Positions 1-7,682 of a stretch of 64,000 bases of DNA are shown here, in pieces. Below the pieces are notes generated by a model. The model ran no database searches, had not been told where the DNA came from, and saw nothing but the letters and a program-made list of their open reading frames with translations. The position numbers and the translations under genes are program-made. Position 1 is the first letter of the stretch, and every line of letters starts with the position of its first letter. This DNA is from Hydrogenophaga sp. (GTDB taxonomy: Bacteria > Pseudomonadota > Gammaproteobacteria > Burkholderiales > Burkholderiaceae_C), in contig NZ_JAUSCF010000039.1 in NCBI RefSeq assembly GCF_030651625.1, forward strand, positions 1 to 64,000, given 5' to 3'.

Positions 1-90
1 CAGCGAGGGGTACTCGCCCCGGTGTTCGAGCACCATGCGAACGGCACGCTCGCGGACCTCGGGTGAAAACTGGTTCGACTTCTTGCTCAT
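1..90 (-). CDS. IS3-family transposase OrfA, N-terminal fragment cut by the window edge
   Basis: Reading leftwards from an ATG at 90, the frame begins [20 protein letters not shown], the usual N-terminal helix-turn-helix segment of OrfA proteins of IS3-family elements. OrfA binds the element's terminal inverted repeats and is normally fused by frameshifting to OrfB, which carries the DDE catalytic domain. Only 30 residues are inside the window, so the state of the rest is unknown. The gene starts 50 bp inside a recognisable IS end, as expected. Confidence 0.75.
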   Translation of the reverse strand, partial: MSKKSNQFSPEVRERAVRMVLEHRGEYPSL

Positions 91-140
91 GGCTCAATCC
101 TCTCAGAGAAAAGAGCCTCCTCAAAACCCGGGGCGGTTCA
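1..140 (-). mobile_element. Terminal part of an IS3-family insertion sequence
   Basis: Read on the minus strand from 140, the sequence begins TGAACCGCCCCGGGTTTTGA, an end typical of one IS3 subgroup (5'-TG terminus, GC-rich repeat followed by a GAGG-rich stretch). It leads directly to the OrfA start at 90. The element therefore extends leftwards out of the window and its outer boundary is at or next to 140. The target-site duplication cannot be checked because the other end is outside. Confidence 0.7.
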
Positions 141-285
141 AAGCGCGCAACACGATTGTAGAAACCTCGTATGAGCACGCGAAGTTCAAGAGCCGCAGAG
201 TCTGATTGCGGGATCGCCCTCAACCTCCCCTGCGTAACCAGCAACCATCTGCTACGCAGAAAGAAGTGCGCACGTTGGAGGGACG

Positions 286-1257
286 CTAGCGGCGAATCTG
301 CGGACTGACCAAGGGTATCGGACGCTGCGTATCCTTGCCAATTACTTGCATGCCTTTCTGAGGATTCCAAGACGAAGTCGCCTCCTGAATGAACAAGGCA
401 ATCGATCCAGCCAACCTCACGTCCCTGGCATCGGGTGACTTCGCAAGGGCTTGCCCGATGTGAAGCCAGCCCTTCAATGCTTCCGCCCTGCTGGTGCGGG
501 TCTTGTCCCCAGAACTGGAAGTGGGTCGAGCTTTCCTCAATCGCCCATCTTCCTTGGCCTTCAGCCGCCAGAGGTCCGGGTGCCTCACGTTCCGGCCACG
601 GGTGGCCTGCCGCGTGGCTTCGGCCTCAACCCCATAGCCACGCAATTTCTCGGCAAAAGTCTCGCGCCATCGCTGCAGGTCGGCCTTGCGCGGGTTGAGT
701 CGCCTGCCGTATCGCGATTCGGCCCGCACGCTGATGTGCACGTGCGGATTGGCCTGGTGGTCGTGCAGCACCATCACGTACTTGTGATCGGCCAGTTCGG
801 TCTGCGCGAATTCGCGAGCCGCCTTCTGCACGATCAGAGGGTCGGTTCCCCGGGGCATGGACAACATGATGTTGAAAGCCTCACGCCGGTACCCTACGTC
901 GTCGATCAGGCTGCCCCCGAACCGCCAGTCGTCGGCCAGCTCGTGCACCGCGCCTTTGCCACGGACGGTCTCGCCCTGCTCGTTCTCGATGTCGAGCCGG
1001 CCGTTCTTGCTGATGTAGCGGAAGTGGGCCGCAATGGCCTGCATGCCCCGCCCTCCCCCGGTGACCTTGACCATGACCTGCGGCGCCCTGCGCACCACCG
1101 TGGCTTCGATGCGCTGGCGGATGGCGGTCGCCCGCTGTCGAATGGCACCACTGTCCAGCCTGGGCTGGGGTTTGACCTTGACGACCCGGTTGCCAGGATA
1201 GAACAGGCGGTCGCCCCACTGAACGAGCACACCATCGATGTTGGGGGTCTGGGCCAT
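286..1257 (-). CDS. Relaxase/mobilization nuclease (HUH family)
   Basis: A 323-residue protein with the metal-binding HUH signature: H165 and H167 followed by H172 and H174 in the segment VMVLHDHQANPHVHISVRAE. Relaxases of this class nick one DNA strand at oriT and stay covalently attached through a tyrosine; Y81 in HFRYISKNG is a candidate. The start at 1257 (MAQTPN) was chosen because AGGAGA lies just upstream; the reading frame stays open further and would add an unconvincing N-terminus. The C-terminus is basic. The upstream gene encodes a ribbon-helix-helix protein, as usual for a relaxosome pair. No helicase domain or type IV coupling gene is visible nearby, so this is more likely a mobilisation relaxase than a full conjugation TraI. 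Confidence 0.8.
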   Translation of the reverse strand: MAQTPNIDGVLVQWGDRLFYPGNRVVKVKPQPRLDSGAIRQRATAIRQRIEATVVRRAPQVMVKVTGGGRGMQAIAAHFRYISKNGRLDIENEQGETVRGKGAVHELADDWRFGGSLIDDVGYRREAFNIMLSMPRGTDPLIVQKAAREFAQTELADHKYVMVLHDHQANPHVHISVRAESRYGRRLNPRKADLQRWRETFAEKLRGYGVEAEATRQATRGRNVRHPDLWRLKAKEDGRLRKARPTSSSGDKTRTSRAEALKGWLHIGQALAKSPDARDVRLAGSIALFIQEATSSWNPQKGMQVIGKDTQRPIPLVSPQIRR

Positions 1258-1273
1258 GGCTTTCTCCTGGGTG

Positions 1274-1849
1274 TCAGCGGCTGGCACGGTGCCGAGTTTC
1301 GGCGGTGTGCCCTCGCGGGCGCAGGTCGGCGAGCAAGCCTGCGGCCTGGGTGAGATGGCGCCGGACATCCCCATCCAGGGTGTCAAGCATGTCGCGGTAC
1401 ACCAGCGCCTGCGGCACGTTGCCCAGGGACAGGAAGCGTGTGAGGGCGTGTATGTTGCGGCTGAGGCTGGAGAGTTGGGCGTTGGACGCCGTGAGCGCAG
1501 CGAGCTGATCGGTTCGGCTGACACTGGAGGTCAACGCGGGGATGCCTGCGATGAGCCCGGCCAGGTAAGCGCCACGTGATAGACCCGCTGAACCGGCACC
1601 AGCCAACAATCGTTCAGCTTCGTCGGTTGTCAATCTGATGGACAACTTGACGATGCCGGAGCCCGAGGCCAAGCCCTGCAGGGCATCGAGCTTTGCCTGC
1701 ACAGGTGCCTCACCCACGCCCAGTTCGCGGGCCACCGCCCGCCGGACGAGAACCGACACACTCACTCGCTCGGCTTGAGCGCGTTCGACCAGCAGGCTTT
1801 TGAGACCGCGCATATTGACCGTGACGAAGCCAGGGTTGTGGGTGTTCAT
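1274..1849 (-). CDS. Relaxosome accessory protein (MobC-like, ribbon-helix-helix)
   Basis: A 191-residue protein with two short segments resembling ribbon-helix-helix DNA-binding units: residues about 12-46 (LVERAQAERVSVSVLVRRAV) and about 66-100 (VKLSIRLTTDEAERLL). The C-terminal third is helical and basic, with the pattern of MobC-like mobilisation accessory proteins (SSLSRNIHALTRFL). Such proteins bind near oriT and help the relaxase nick. Its stop lies 16 bp before the relaxase start, so the two are probably co-transcribed. A copy of the local palindrome (1626-1646) lies inside this gene and encodes the LSIRLTT strand. Confidence 0.65.
   Translation of the reverse strand: MNTHNPGFVTVNMRGLKSLLVERAQAERVSVSVLVRRAVARELGVGEAPVQAKLDALQGLASGSGIVKLSIRLTTDEAERLLAGAGSAGLSRGAYLAGLIAGIPALTSSVSRTDQLAALTASNAQLSSLSRNIHALTRFLSLGNVPQALVYRDMLDTLDGDVRRHLTQAAGLLADLRPRGHTAETRHRASR
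1626..1646. repeat. Palindromic repeat copy A (imperfect)
   Basis: GTTGTCAATC, one spacer base, then GATGGACAAC: one mismatch from the perfect dyad at 2021-2041. It lies within the coding sequence of the ribbon-helix-helix protein. The flanking bases on the minus strand also resemble those of copy B for about 15 bp, so a duplicated coding fragment is an alternative to a functional site. Confidence 0.55.
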
Positions 1850-2020
1850 ATGCCAACCGAAGGGTGCAAACGTGAGCGAAGCGAATCGTTTGTGAAATCG
1901 GCGGCGGGCCGCCTATCCTGCACTCATCCATGAACCTATGGTCGTCGAGGATCGGTCGATACGAGGCGCTGGATTTGGTCGAAAATCCAGCAAACCGCAT
2001 GCGGCGCTGATGGCGGGCAG

Positions 2021-2041
2021 GTTGTCAATCAGATTGACAAC
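2021..2041. repeat. Palindromic repeat copy B (perfect dyad), candidate operator or partition site
   Basis: Arms GTTGTCAATC and GATTGACAAC are exact inverted copies around a single central base. It lies in the intergenic region between the leftward mobilisation genes (start 1849) and the rightward LOTUS-domain gene (start 2094), where an operator for both would sit. Close to parB, it could equally be a ParB/KorB-like binding site. Confidence 0.6.
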
Positions 2042-2093
2042 CGACCAGGCGAAGCGCGTCTGCATGCACCTTGACCCACACGGGAGGAACCAG

Positions 2094-3041
2094 TTGAGCA
2101 ACGAATCAGTGCCTCGCAGGCTGGAACGGACACCAGAGAGAGACGAGGTGCTGCGCCGCATCGGACGCAATGTTGTGAATTTCCAGATGGTCGAAGCCTT
2201 GCTCAAGCACCTGAATGCCAACGCGTCGGTGCACGGACCGGCAAGCCAACTGGCAGAACGTATGGAAGCGCAAAGAACTGCGATGCACCGCAAAACCATG
2301 GGCGAACTGGCCGGGAAGATGGTGGCTCAAGTCTTTCAGGCTCCGGCAGAAAGCCAGACGCCGGATGAGATCACCGAACCCTGGTTCGGTTTTCACTTCA
2401 CTGTGGAAACCGATGCGCAGTTCATCGACCAGCACGACCAGGAGATGCGCGCGCTGGTGGCTGCGCGCAATGATCTGATCCATCACTTTCTGCCCCAGTG
2501 GTATTCAGCCGTTGACGGTGACGCGGAAACGGCCCTCACTTACCTGGATGCCCAGCGGGACGAAACCTTTCGCATGATGGACAGACTCAGGGGCTGGGTG
2601 AAGGCGCTTGACGAGGGCCGACGTCAGACGGCGGCCTTCATGACATCACCCGAAGGCAAACGGCAGATGGAACTGGGGTTGCTACAAAGCAGTCACCTTG
2701 TGGCGATGCTCGGAGAAATCGCCTTGAAGACCGCACGGCCAGACGGCTGGGCTTATGTCACCACTGCGCTGAACCTGATTCGTCGCGAGGCACCAGCTGA
2801 ACTGGCCGACCTACAACAGCGGCACGGACACCAGAACCTCAAGGGCATCCTGCTGGCCGCCGAGCACTTCGACGTGCTGGACGAGGCACTGCTCAACGGG
2901 GGCGTTCGAACGGTTTACCGGATCAACGATCGGTACACGCTACAGCTTGGCCAGGATGTTGCCAGCGAACCAACATCGGCATCGAAGGCCTTGCCCTCTG
3001 TCAATCAGATTGACAACTCACGTCCCGCACCAGGCCAATGA
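2094..3041 (+). CDS. LOTUS/OST-HTH-domain protein with a HEPN-like motif
   Basis: A 315-residue soluble protein. Residues about 215-285 (GWAYVTTALNLIRREAPAEL onward to VRTVYRIND) have the winged-helix pattern of OST-HTH/LOTUS domains, which bind RNA or G-quadruplex structures. Upstream, ARNDLIHHF at about 124-132 contains R-x4-H, the catalytic-type motif of HEPN ribonucleases, in a helical context. I infer a HEPN-LOTUS layout; the HEPN part is the less certain. The TTG start at 2094 was chosen for the GGAGG seven bases upstream; an ATG at 2010 would instead run through palindrome copy B and add LSIRLTT. The 3' end overlaps the end of parB by 41 bp, tail to tail. Confidence 0.55.
   Translation: MSNESVPRRLERTPERDEVLRRIGRNVVNFQMVEALLKHLNANASVHGPASQLAERMEAQRTAMHRKTMGELAGKMVAQVFQAPAESQTPDEITEPWFGFHFTVETDAQFIDQHDQEMRALVAARNDLIHHFLPQWYSAVDGDAETALTYLDAQRDETFRMMDRLRGWVKALDEGRRQTAAFMTSPEGKRQMELGLLQSSHLVAMLGEIALKTARPDGWAYVTTALNLIRREAPAELADLQQRHGHQNLKGILLAAEHFDVLDEALLNGGVRTVYRINDRYTLQLGQDVASEPTSASKALPSVNQIDNSRPAPGQ
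2997..3017. repeat. Palindromic repeat copy C
   Basis: TCTGTCAATC, one base, GATTGACAAC: two changes in the outer left arm relative to copy B. It lies in the tail-to-tail overlap of the LOTUS-domain gene and parB, so it encodes the last residues of both proteins. Its conservation there is hard to explain by protein constraint alone and suggests a DNA site. Confidence 0.55.
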
Positions 3042-3978
3042 GAGTCAGGCGACTGGTTTCCACCGTTTCCTTCTGACCGCCCTTCAACGGGGTCACATAG
3101 AGCCGTCCGGCTTGCGCCGGAGCCTGCAAGGTGTTCACCACCACTTCGGTACCACCCATGCTCGCCAGCAGCCTCAAGGGCGCCTGCCTAGGAGCGCGAG
3201 CAACAGGTTCCGCGGGCCGAGCGAAACCGTCAAGCATTTTCTCTGCCTGACCCTGGGCGACGCCCTCCCTCAGGCTGGCCTCCATCGAATCGATCAGTGC
3301 CGAGGTGCCACGCCGCACGCTGCCCGACCCCTCCGCCAGATCGGCTCGCAAGGCCATCACTCGATCCCGGGTGATGGCGCTGTGGTCCGATGCCCAGGCT
3401 TCGACGTATTGCGGGTGTTCGTTGGCCAGTTTGCGAAGCTCATAGAGCTCGTTCAAGCCCCGGCAGCGTCCCTCCCGGTACGCAGACATCAGCCAGTCGG
3501 GCGGATCGATCAGCGCGGTGGCCAATGTCACGTACTGCCGGCTTTTGCCGATGCTCCTTGCGATGTCGGCCTTTGTCTGCCCCTGTTTCAACGCCCGTTG
3601 CACGAACAGTGCGATCTCCAGCGGAGTCAGCCCTTTGCGTTGTTCGTTTTCGATGAACTGGTCCACGCTGTGGGCCGTTTTGTCCACGAAGGCCGGAATG
3701 TCAGGTATTCCTGCGAGGCGGGAAGCCCGCAGGCGCCGCGCCCCGAAGTTGAGCATCCATCGCCCCGGCTGCGTGGGGTGTGGGCGCACGGATACCGGCT
3801 GACGCACGCCCCGCGCCTTGATGGTCTCAGCCAGCTCGGCCAGAGACTCGTCATCGAATTCCTGCCGTGGTTGCTCCGCGTCTTCATCAATGGCATCGAG
3901 CGATATCCGCATAGGAGTGCCGCTTTGCCCCGCGCCAGCCGGTGGCAGCAGATCCAGGTCATCGAGCGACAGGGCCAT
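3001..3978 (-). CDS. parB: ParB/Spo0J-family partition protein
   Basis: A 325-residue ParB-type protein. Residues about 22-110 form the ParB nuclease-like N-terminal domain, with GARRLRASRLAGI matching the conserved GxRRxxA box that binds CTP. Residues about 115-165 (GLTPLEIALFV through SIGKSRQYVTLA) hold the helix-turn-helix used to bind parS. ParB loads at a centromere site and stimulates ParA. The start at 3978 overlaps the end of parA by 20 bp, so the pair is translationally coupled. The C-terminus runs into palindrome copy C. No strong ribosome-binding site precedes it, in keeping with coupling. Confidence 0.85.
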   Translation of the reverse strand: MALSLDDLDLLPPAGAGQSGTPMRISLDAIDEDAEQPRQEFDDESLAELAETIKARGVRQPVSVRPHPTQPGRWMLNFGARRLRASRLAGIPDIPAFVDKTAHSVDQFIENEQRKGLTPLEIALFVQRALKQGQTKADIARSIGKSRQYVTLATALIDPPDWLMSAYREGRCRGLNELYELRKLANEHPQYVEAWASDHSAITRDRVMALRADLAEGSGSVRRGTSALIDSMEASLREGVAQGQAEKMLDGFARPAEPVARAPRQAPLRLLASMGGTEVVVNTLQAPAQAGRLYVTPLKGGQKETVETSRLTLIGLVRDVSCQSD

Positions 3979-4819
3979 GATGCGCTCCGTTGAGGGGTTG
4001 GATCGTGGTGGGTGCCTCCCCCGCAGGCGGTGACAACACCGTGTTGGCGATGAAGGTCAGTCCGGGCTCGATCTCGCGCCAGGCGTCGCGCGCGGCGGTT
4101 TTCTTCATCTCCCACAGGACGAAGCCTTCTGCCTGCGCTTCGGCCACGGCAGACCTCCGTTGCATCGAGGCGATGTCGCCCGGCTTGGGCCCGATGGCTA
4201 TCAGCATCGGGCTGTATTTCTGGATCAGCTGCATGAAGTTCTCCCGCTGCAGCGGTGTGGCTTCCACCATCGTCGGATACAGGCCAATCAGGTGCAGTTT
4301 GGGATTGAGAACCGCCTTGATCCTGCGCACCCCCACCCGCGGGTGGTTGAGCAGCGCGGACACGCCGTCCATGGCTTCCTGGTTGAGCTGGATGGGCGAG
4401 AGCACGAAGTCGGCCGAGACCAGCGCCGCGATCATGCGGATGTCCGGGTTGGGGTTGGTATCCACAATGCAGACGTCGAACCGGGCATCCATGGCCGCCA
4501 GGAAGAGCCGAAAATTGCTGGCGAAGGTGTTGTGCAGTGCGGGCTGGCGCTCAAGCCCGGAGAGGTCCCGATCAGCGGCCACCAGCACGAAGTCTGCCGC
4601 TGGTATCTGGGCGTTGTTCTGCGCCAGCAAGCCGCTGGCCGGCACATCGGCCACGGCGGCGCGTTGGCTCTTTCGCAGAGGATCAGAGAAGTTGCCCTGG
4701 TGGTCCAGGTCTATGGCCAGCACGCGCAGGCCGAGTCTTCGGTAGTGGTGAGCCAGCAAGGTGGCGACGGCGGATTTGCCGACGCCACCCTTCTGATTGG
4801 CGAGCACAAGGGTCTTCAT
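3959..4819 (-). CDS. parA: ParA-family partition ATPase
   Basis: A 286-residue MinD/ParA-type ATPase. The deviant Walker A box KGGVGKS is at residues 10-16 and a Walker B-like strand FDVCIVDTNPN follows at about 113-123; LSPIQLNQEAMDGV corresponds to the usual adenine-side region. There is no N-terminal helix-turn-helix, so it is the short (type Ib/soj-like) form and probably does not autoregulate by itself. GGAGGA precedes the ATG at 4819. It works with ParB, encoded immediately downstream, to segregate the element. Confidence 0.85.
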   Translation of the reverse strand: MKTLVLANQKGGVGKSAVATLLAHHYRRLGLRVLAIDLDHQGNFSDPLRKSQRAAVADVPASGLLAQNNAQIPAADFVLVAADRDLSGLERQPALHNTFASNFRLFLAAMDARFDVCIVDTNPNPDIRMIAALVSADFVLSPIQLNQEAMDGVSALLNHPRVGVRRIKAVLNPKLHLIGLYPTMVEATPLQRENFMQLIQKYSPMLIAIGPKPGDIASMQRRSAVAEAQAEGFVLWEMKKTAARDAWREIEPGLTFIANTVLSPPAGEAPTTIQPLNGAHHGPVAR

Positions 4820-4995
4820 GGGGAGTCCTCCGGCGCGACCGTCAAGGGGATCACCGAGGCGGAGGACGTTTCCCGCGCGCCGCGCTCGATGCGCCAGCGG
4901 CCGGGATCGCGCGAGCCGGCGCCAGCCGGCGAGCGCGCTTCAGACTTTCACGCGCACGCACTACCCGATGATGGGAGCCGTGCGGCGTGGCGCGC

Positions 4996-5023
4996 GCGCT
5001 GGATTCGGGTGTGAATCCAGCGC
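4996..5023 (-). terminator. Strong hairpin just downstream of the DUF932 gene
   Basis: GCGCTGGATTC and GAATCCAGCGC form an 11-bp perfect stem with a 6-base loop, ten bases after the stop of the leftward DUF932 gene. There is no run of T on either side, so intrinsic termination would be weak. It may instead protect the 3' end of the mRNA or be a protein-binding dyad. Confidence 0.4.
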
Positions 5024-5032
5024 CTCACTCGT

Positions 5033-5896
5033 TCATGCCTTGAGCTTGCGCATCTCTTCAGCCAGCACCCACAGCGCCCGGTTCAGACTCACGCTGCGGT
5101 CGATGCTGGCCACCGGGCGGGTGTGGAGACGGCGGCCCTTGGCACCCCTGCCCGGCTGGCCGCCTTTCATCGCGTTCTCCTGCACTCGCTGGAAGGTGGT
5201 CCATAGGCTGGCACCGAAGTCTTCGGGCCGGCGGGCTTCGATCAGTTGCTCGGCGGTCACCGGGGCCGGTGGTTCGCCCTCCCCTCGTTCTCCGTAGCGC
5301 AGCGCCAGCGCGGCGGTGGCAAAGGCCCGCTGTTCCTCGGGCTGCAGGGTCAAGGCTTTCATGCCGTCGGTGGATGCGTCCACAGCCTCGAAATCCTCCA
5401 GCACCCGAAAGGCCCCTTCGATTACCTCATCGCGGATGTTGCCCTTGTGCGGGATGCGGATGTCGTTGGTGACGTCGCCAACCACCAGCCCGTTGCAACA
5501 GACAAACCTGAAGACACCCGCGAGCATCTGGTAGCTGCTGGCGCCGTCGTGGCTGTTGATCAGGATGATCTCGTTGGCCTCGGGCCGGGTGTTCACCTGC
5601 CCGGCGTGGCGCATGCGGATCATGTGCTTGGTGAACTCAGTTTTGCCTTCGATGCGGCTTTTGCTCTGGCACACCATGAAGGGCTCGAAGCCTTCCTGGC
5701 GCAGACCGCGCAGCACGTCGATAGTGGGGATGTAGGTGTAGCGCTCGGATCGGCTGCCGTGTTTGCCTTCGGCAAAGATGGACGGCGCGGCCCGGCGCAT
5801 CTGGTCTTCGGCCAGCGGGGTCTCGCTGCGGATCACGAAGGTGTTGTGGCCGAAACGGGCGGCCAGCTGGGGGCGGGAAGCTTGGACGGTGTTCAT
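5033..5896 (-). CDS. DUF932 domain protein of plasmids and integrative elements
   Basis: A 287-residue protein matching the DUF932 family: the SERYTYIPTIDVLRGL region near the N-terminus, a central FRFVCCNGLVVGD segment, and a C-terminal tail GAKGRRLHTRPVASIDR. Members are common on plasmids, phages and integrative elements and have no settled function. The ATG at 5896 has GGAG upstream. It is flanked by parA and ssb on the same strand, which places it among the replication and maintenance genes. Confidence 0.8.
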   Translation of the reverse strand: MNTVQASRPQLAARFGHNTFVIRSETPLAEDQMRRAAPSIFAEGKHGSRSERYTYIPTIDVLRGLRQEGFEPFMVCQSKSRIEGKTEFTKHMIRMRHAGQVNTRPEANEIILINSHDGASSYQMLAGVFRFVCCNGLVVGDVTNDIRIPHKGNIRDEVIEGAFRVLEDFEAVDASTDGMKALTLQPEEQRAFATAALALRYGERGEGEPPAPVTAEQLIEARRPEDFGASLWTTFQRVQENAMKGGQPGRGAKGRRLHTRPVASIDRSVSLNRALWVLAEEMRKLKA

Positions 5897-5991
5897 GGTG
5901 AATGCTCCAAAGAAGATAGGAAATGGAGATAGGAAAAGAAGAAGGGATGGCCAGACACACCGGGCGGATGGGCTCCGGCCGGTGTGGGTGC

Positions 5992-6444
5992 TCAGGCGTG
6001 CCCGGGCAGGTGTTCGCTGCGGGCCTTGCGGTGGCCGCTGGTGGATCGGGTGGGTGCTGCGAGTGGCTCGGCCCCGCCATCGCGTGCCCGTCGGGCTTCG
6101 GCCTCTGCGCGACTGTCCAGGTAGTCAATCTCGTCGACGACGAAGTCCAAGGCGAAAACCTCAGCCCCGTCGCTGCCCTGGTACTGGTTGTTGCGCACCC
6201 GCCCGACGATGTTCACGTGCGAGCCTTTGCCCAGGTACGCGGCGGCGTGTTCGGCCTGCTTGGCCCACAGCGTCCACAGGATGGCGGTGGCCATCTCCTC
6301 ACGGTCTTCACCGCTGCCTCGGTGTTGGTTGCTGATGGCGATCAACACCGCCTTGGCGACCTTGCCATCTCTCCCTTTGACGAATTCGAGCTTGACGGCA
6401 CCGGCCAGGTGGGCGTGGCGCTGGATGACTTGAACGTTGGCCAT
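5992..6444 (-). CDS. ssb: Single-strand DNA-binding protein (element-encoded)
   Basis: A 150-residue protein with an OB-fold pattern typical of plasmid-type SSB: the helix and strand LWAKQAEHAAAYLGKGSHVN followed by IVGRVRNNQY, and a strand FALDFVVDEIDYLDSRAEAE. The C-terminus is PGHA rather than the acidic DDDIPF-type tail used by chromosomal SSB to recruit partners, as in many element-borne SSBs. AAGGAG precedes the ATG at 6444. It probably protects single strands during transfer or replication of the element. Confidence 0.8.
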   Translation of the reverse strand: MANVQVIQRHAHLAGAVKLEFVKGRDGKVAKAVLIAISNQHRGSGEDREEMATAILWTLWAKQAEHAAAYLGKGSHVNIVGRVRNNQYQGSDGAEVFALDFVVDEIDYLDSRAEAEARRARDGGAEPLAAPTRSTSGHRKARSEHLPGHA

Positions 6445-7145
6445 GATGGAACTCCTTGCAAGAGCGACCAGCCGGACCCCGATGCGGGCTCCTCAAAGCT
6501 GATCCTCTCGCTCGGACTCCCTCGCTCCCGCCCACGGGCGGGCGGGGGGTGGGCAAGGCCCCTTCCCTTGGGAAGGGGTGGGGGATGGGGAAAACCACGC
6601 AGCCGAAGCAGTGAGCCAGTCACCTGGCCCACCGCTGAAAGATCCCCCCACAAGTCCCCCTCACCCGTGGATGGGGGCGCCGTGGGGGGATTGCGGTGGG
6701 CTGTTTGGCGTACGCGCTGCCCCGAGCCACTTCGGGCGACAAGCAAAGCGCAGGCGACCGCATGACCTGAGCAGTGGCGGCTCTGCGGACGGCGTGACAC
6801 CAAGCGTAGCGACTGGCGCGACGTTCGAGCCGCTGCGATCACTTCAGGACTTCGGGCTCTCCGGTCTGCCAGCGGCCCGGCTTCGGGCATGGCGGGTGAA
6901 CGGGGGGACGATCTGGCGGGCGGGACGGGACCAGAGCGCAGCGTCGGGAGCGGACCGAGGGTCAGTTCGTCCAGCGGGCTCGTTCCCGCGCAGCGGGAAG
7001 GGAAAAAGACCGCGATCCCCGGGCACGGGAAAGGGCCGCGTTCCTTGCTCAGCCGGCTACGCCGGCCAAATTACGCCCTCCCCTGCGCTCGCGCGCAGTG
7101 CGCTGTTCAAGATAAGAAAAGAATGGGGCCAAAAGGCCCCAGGGT
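6445..7145. other. About 700 bp without a convincing gene; GC-rich with repeats
   Basis: Open frames here have irregular, proline- and arginine-rich translations and no family resemblance. The stretch holds G-runs and C-runs, a perfect hairpin at 6559-6578 and several partial inverted repeats. It lies between the ssb and radC genes, both leftward, and directly upstream of ssb, so it may contain the ssb promoter or a replication or transfer origin. Nothing more specific can be seen. Confidence 0.4.
6559..6578. repeat. Perfect 9-bp stem hairpin
   Basis: CCCCTTCCC, two T, then GGGAAGGGG. It lies in the untranslated stretch upstream of ssb and has no T-run, so it does not look like an ordinary intrinsic terminator. 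Confidence 0.5.
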
Positions 7146-7682
7146 TCAAACGAGGCCTCGCTCCGCCATGGATTGAACGGAGCCGCCCGCGACGATGAAG
7201 TGGTCCAGCACCCGCACATCCACCAGCGCTGCCGCCTGCTTGAGCGTCTGCGTCAGATACTCGTCGGCACGAGATGAGTCGGTTGCGCCTGAAGGATGGT
7301 TGTGCACCAGCAGAAGAGCGCAGCTGTTGCGAAGAAGCGCATCGCGCACCACTTCGCGCGGGTAAACCGATGTCTGACTCACCGTGCCCCGGAACATCTC
7401 GACGTAGTCGATGACGCGGTTCTGCGCGTCCAAGTGCACCACGGCAAACACCTCATGCGGCAGGTTGCCCAGACGGGCGCGCAGGAAGTCCTTGACCACG
7501 GCGGGCGAAGACATCACATCGCTGCCCCGCACCTGCGCCGCCAGCAACTGCTGAGCAGCCATCAGAACCTCGTCGGCCTCGGCCGGACGGTACTGACCCG
7601 CGACATCGCGCACCAGCAAAGCGGAAGCGGCAACCGAGAGTGCCTGGAAAGAATCGAGGGAAGAAAACAGATCGTGCTGCAT
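7146..7682 (-). CDS. radC: RadC-like JAB/MPN domain protein
   Basis: A 178-residue protein carrying the JAB/MPN metalloprotease-like motif: HNHPSGATDSSRAD near residues 122-135, with the two histidines and the aspartate that bind zinc in this fold, and an upstream glutamate-containing strand (HEVFAVVHL). The start at 7682 (MQHDLF) has GGAG nine bases upstream. Mobile-element RadC proteins of this length lack the N-terminal UPF0758 helices of the chromosomal form. The gene is frequent on integrative elements and plasmids; its role in DNA repair is disputed. Confidence 0.8.
   Translation of the reverse strand: MQHDLFSSLDSFQALSVAASALLVRDVAGQYRPAEADEVLMAAQQLLAAQVRGSDVMSSPAVVKDFLRARLGNLPHEVFAVVHLDAQNRVIDYVEMFRGTVSQTSVYPREVVRDALLRNSCALLLVHNHPSGATDSSRADEYLTQTLKQAAALVDVRVLDHFIVAGGSVQSMAERGLV

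Noticed and set aside
451..1353. 300-codon plus-strand frame
   Set aside because: Antisense to the relaxase, whose HUH motif and ribosome-binding site are convincing.
2021..2041. Palindrome copy B as an attachment site
   Set aside because: No integrase gene is near, copies lie within and between maintenance genes, and perfect dyad symmetry suits a dimeric DNA-binding protein better.
6342..6890. Leftward frame running across the start of ssb and into the untranslated stretch
   Set aside because: It overlaps the true ssb start in another frame, is proline- and arginine-rich and has no ribosome-binding site or family resemblance.
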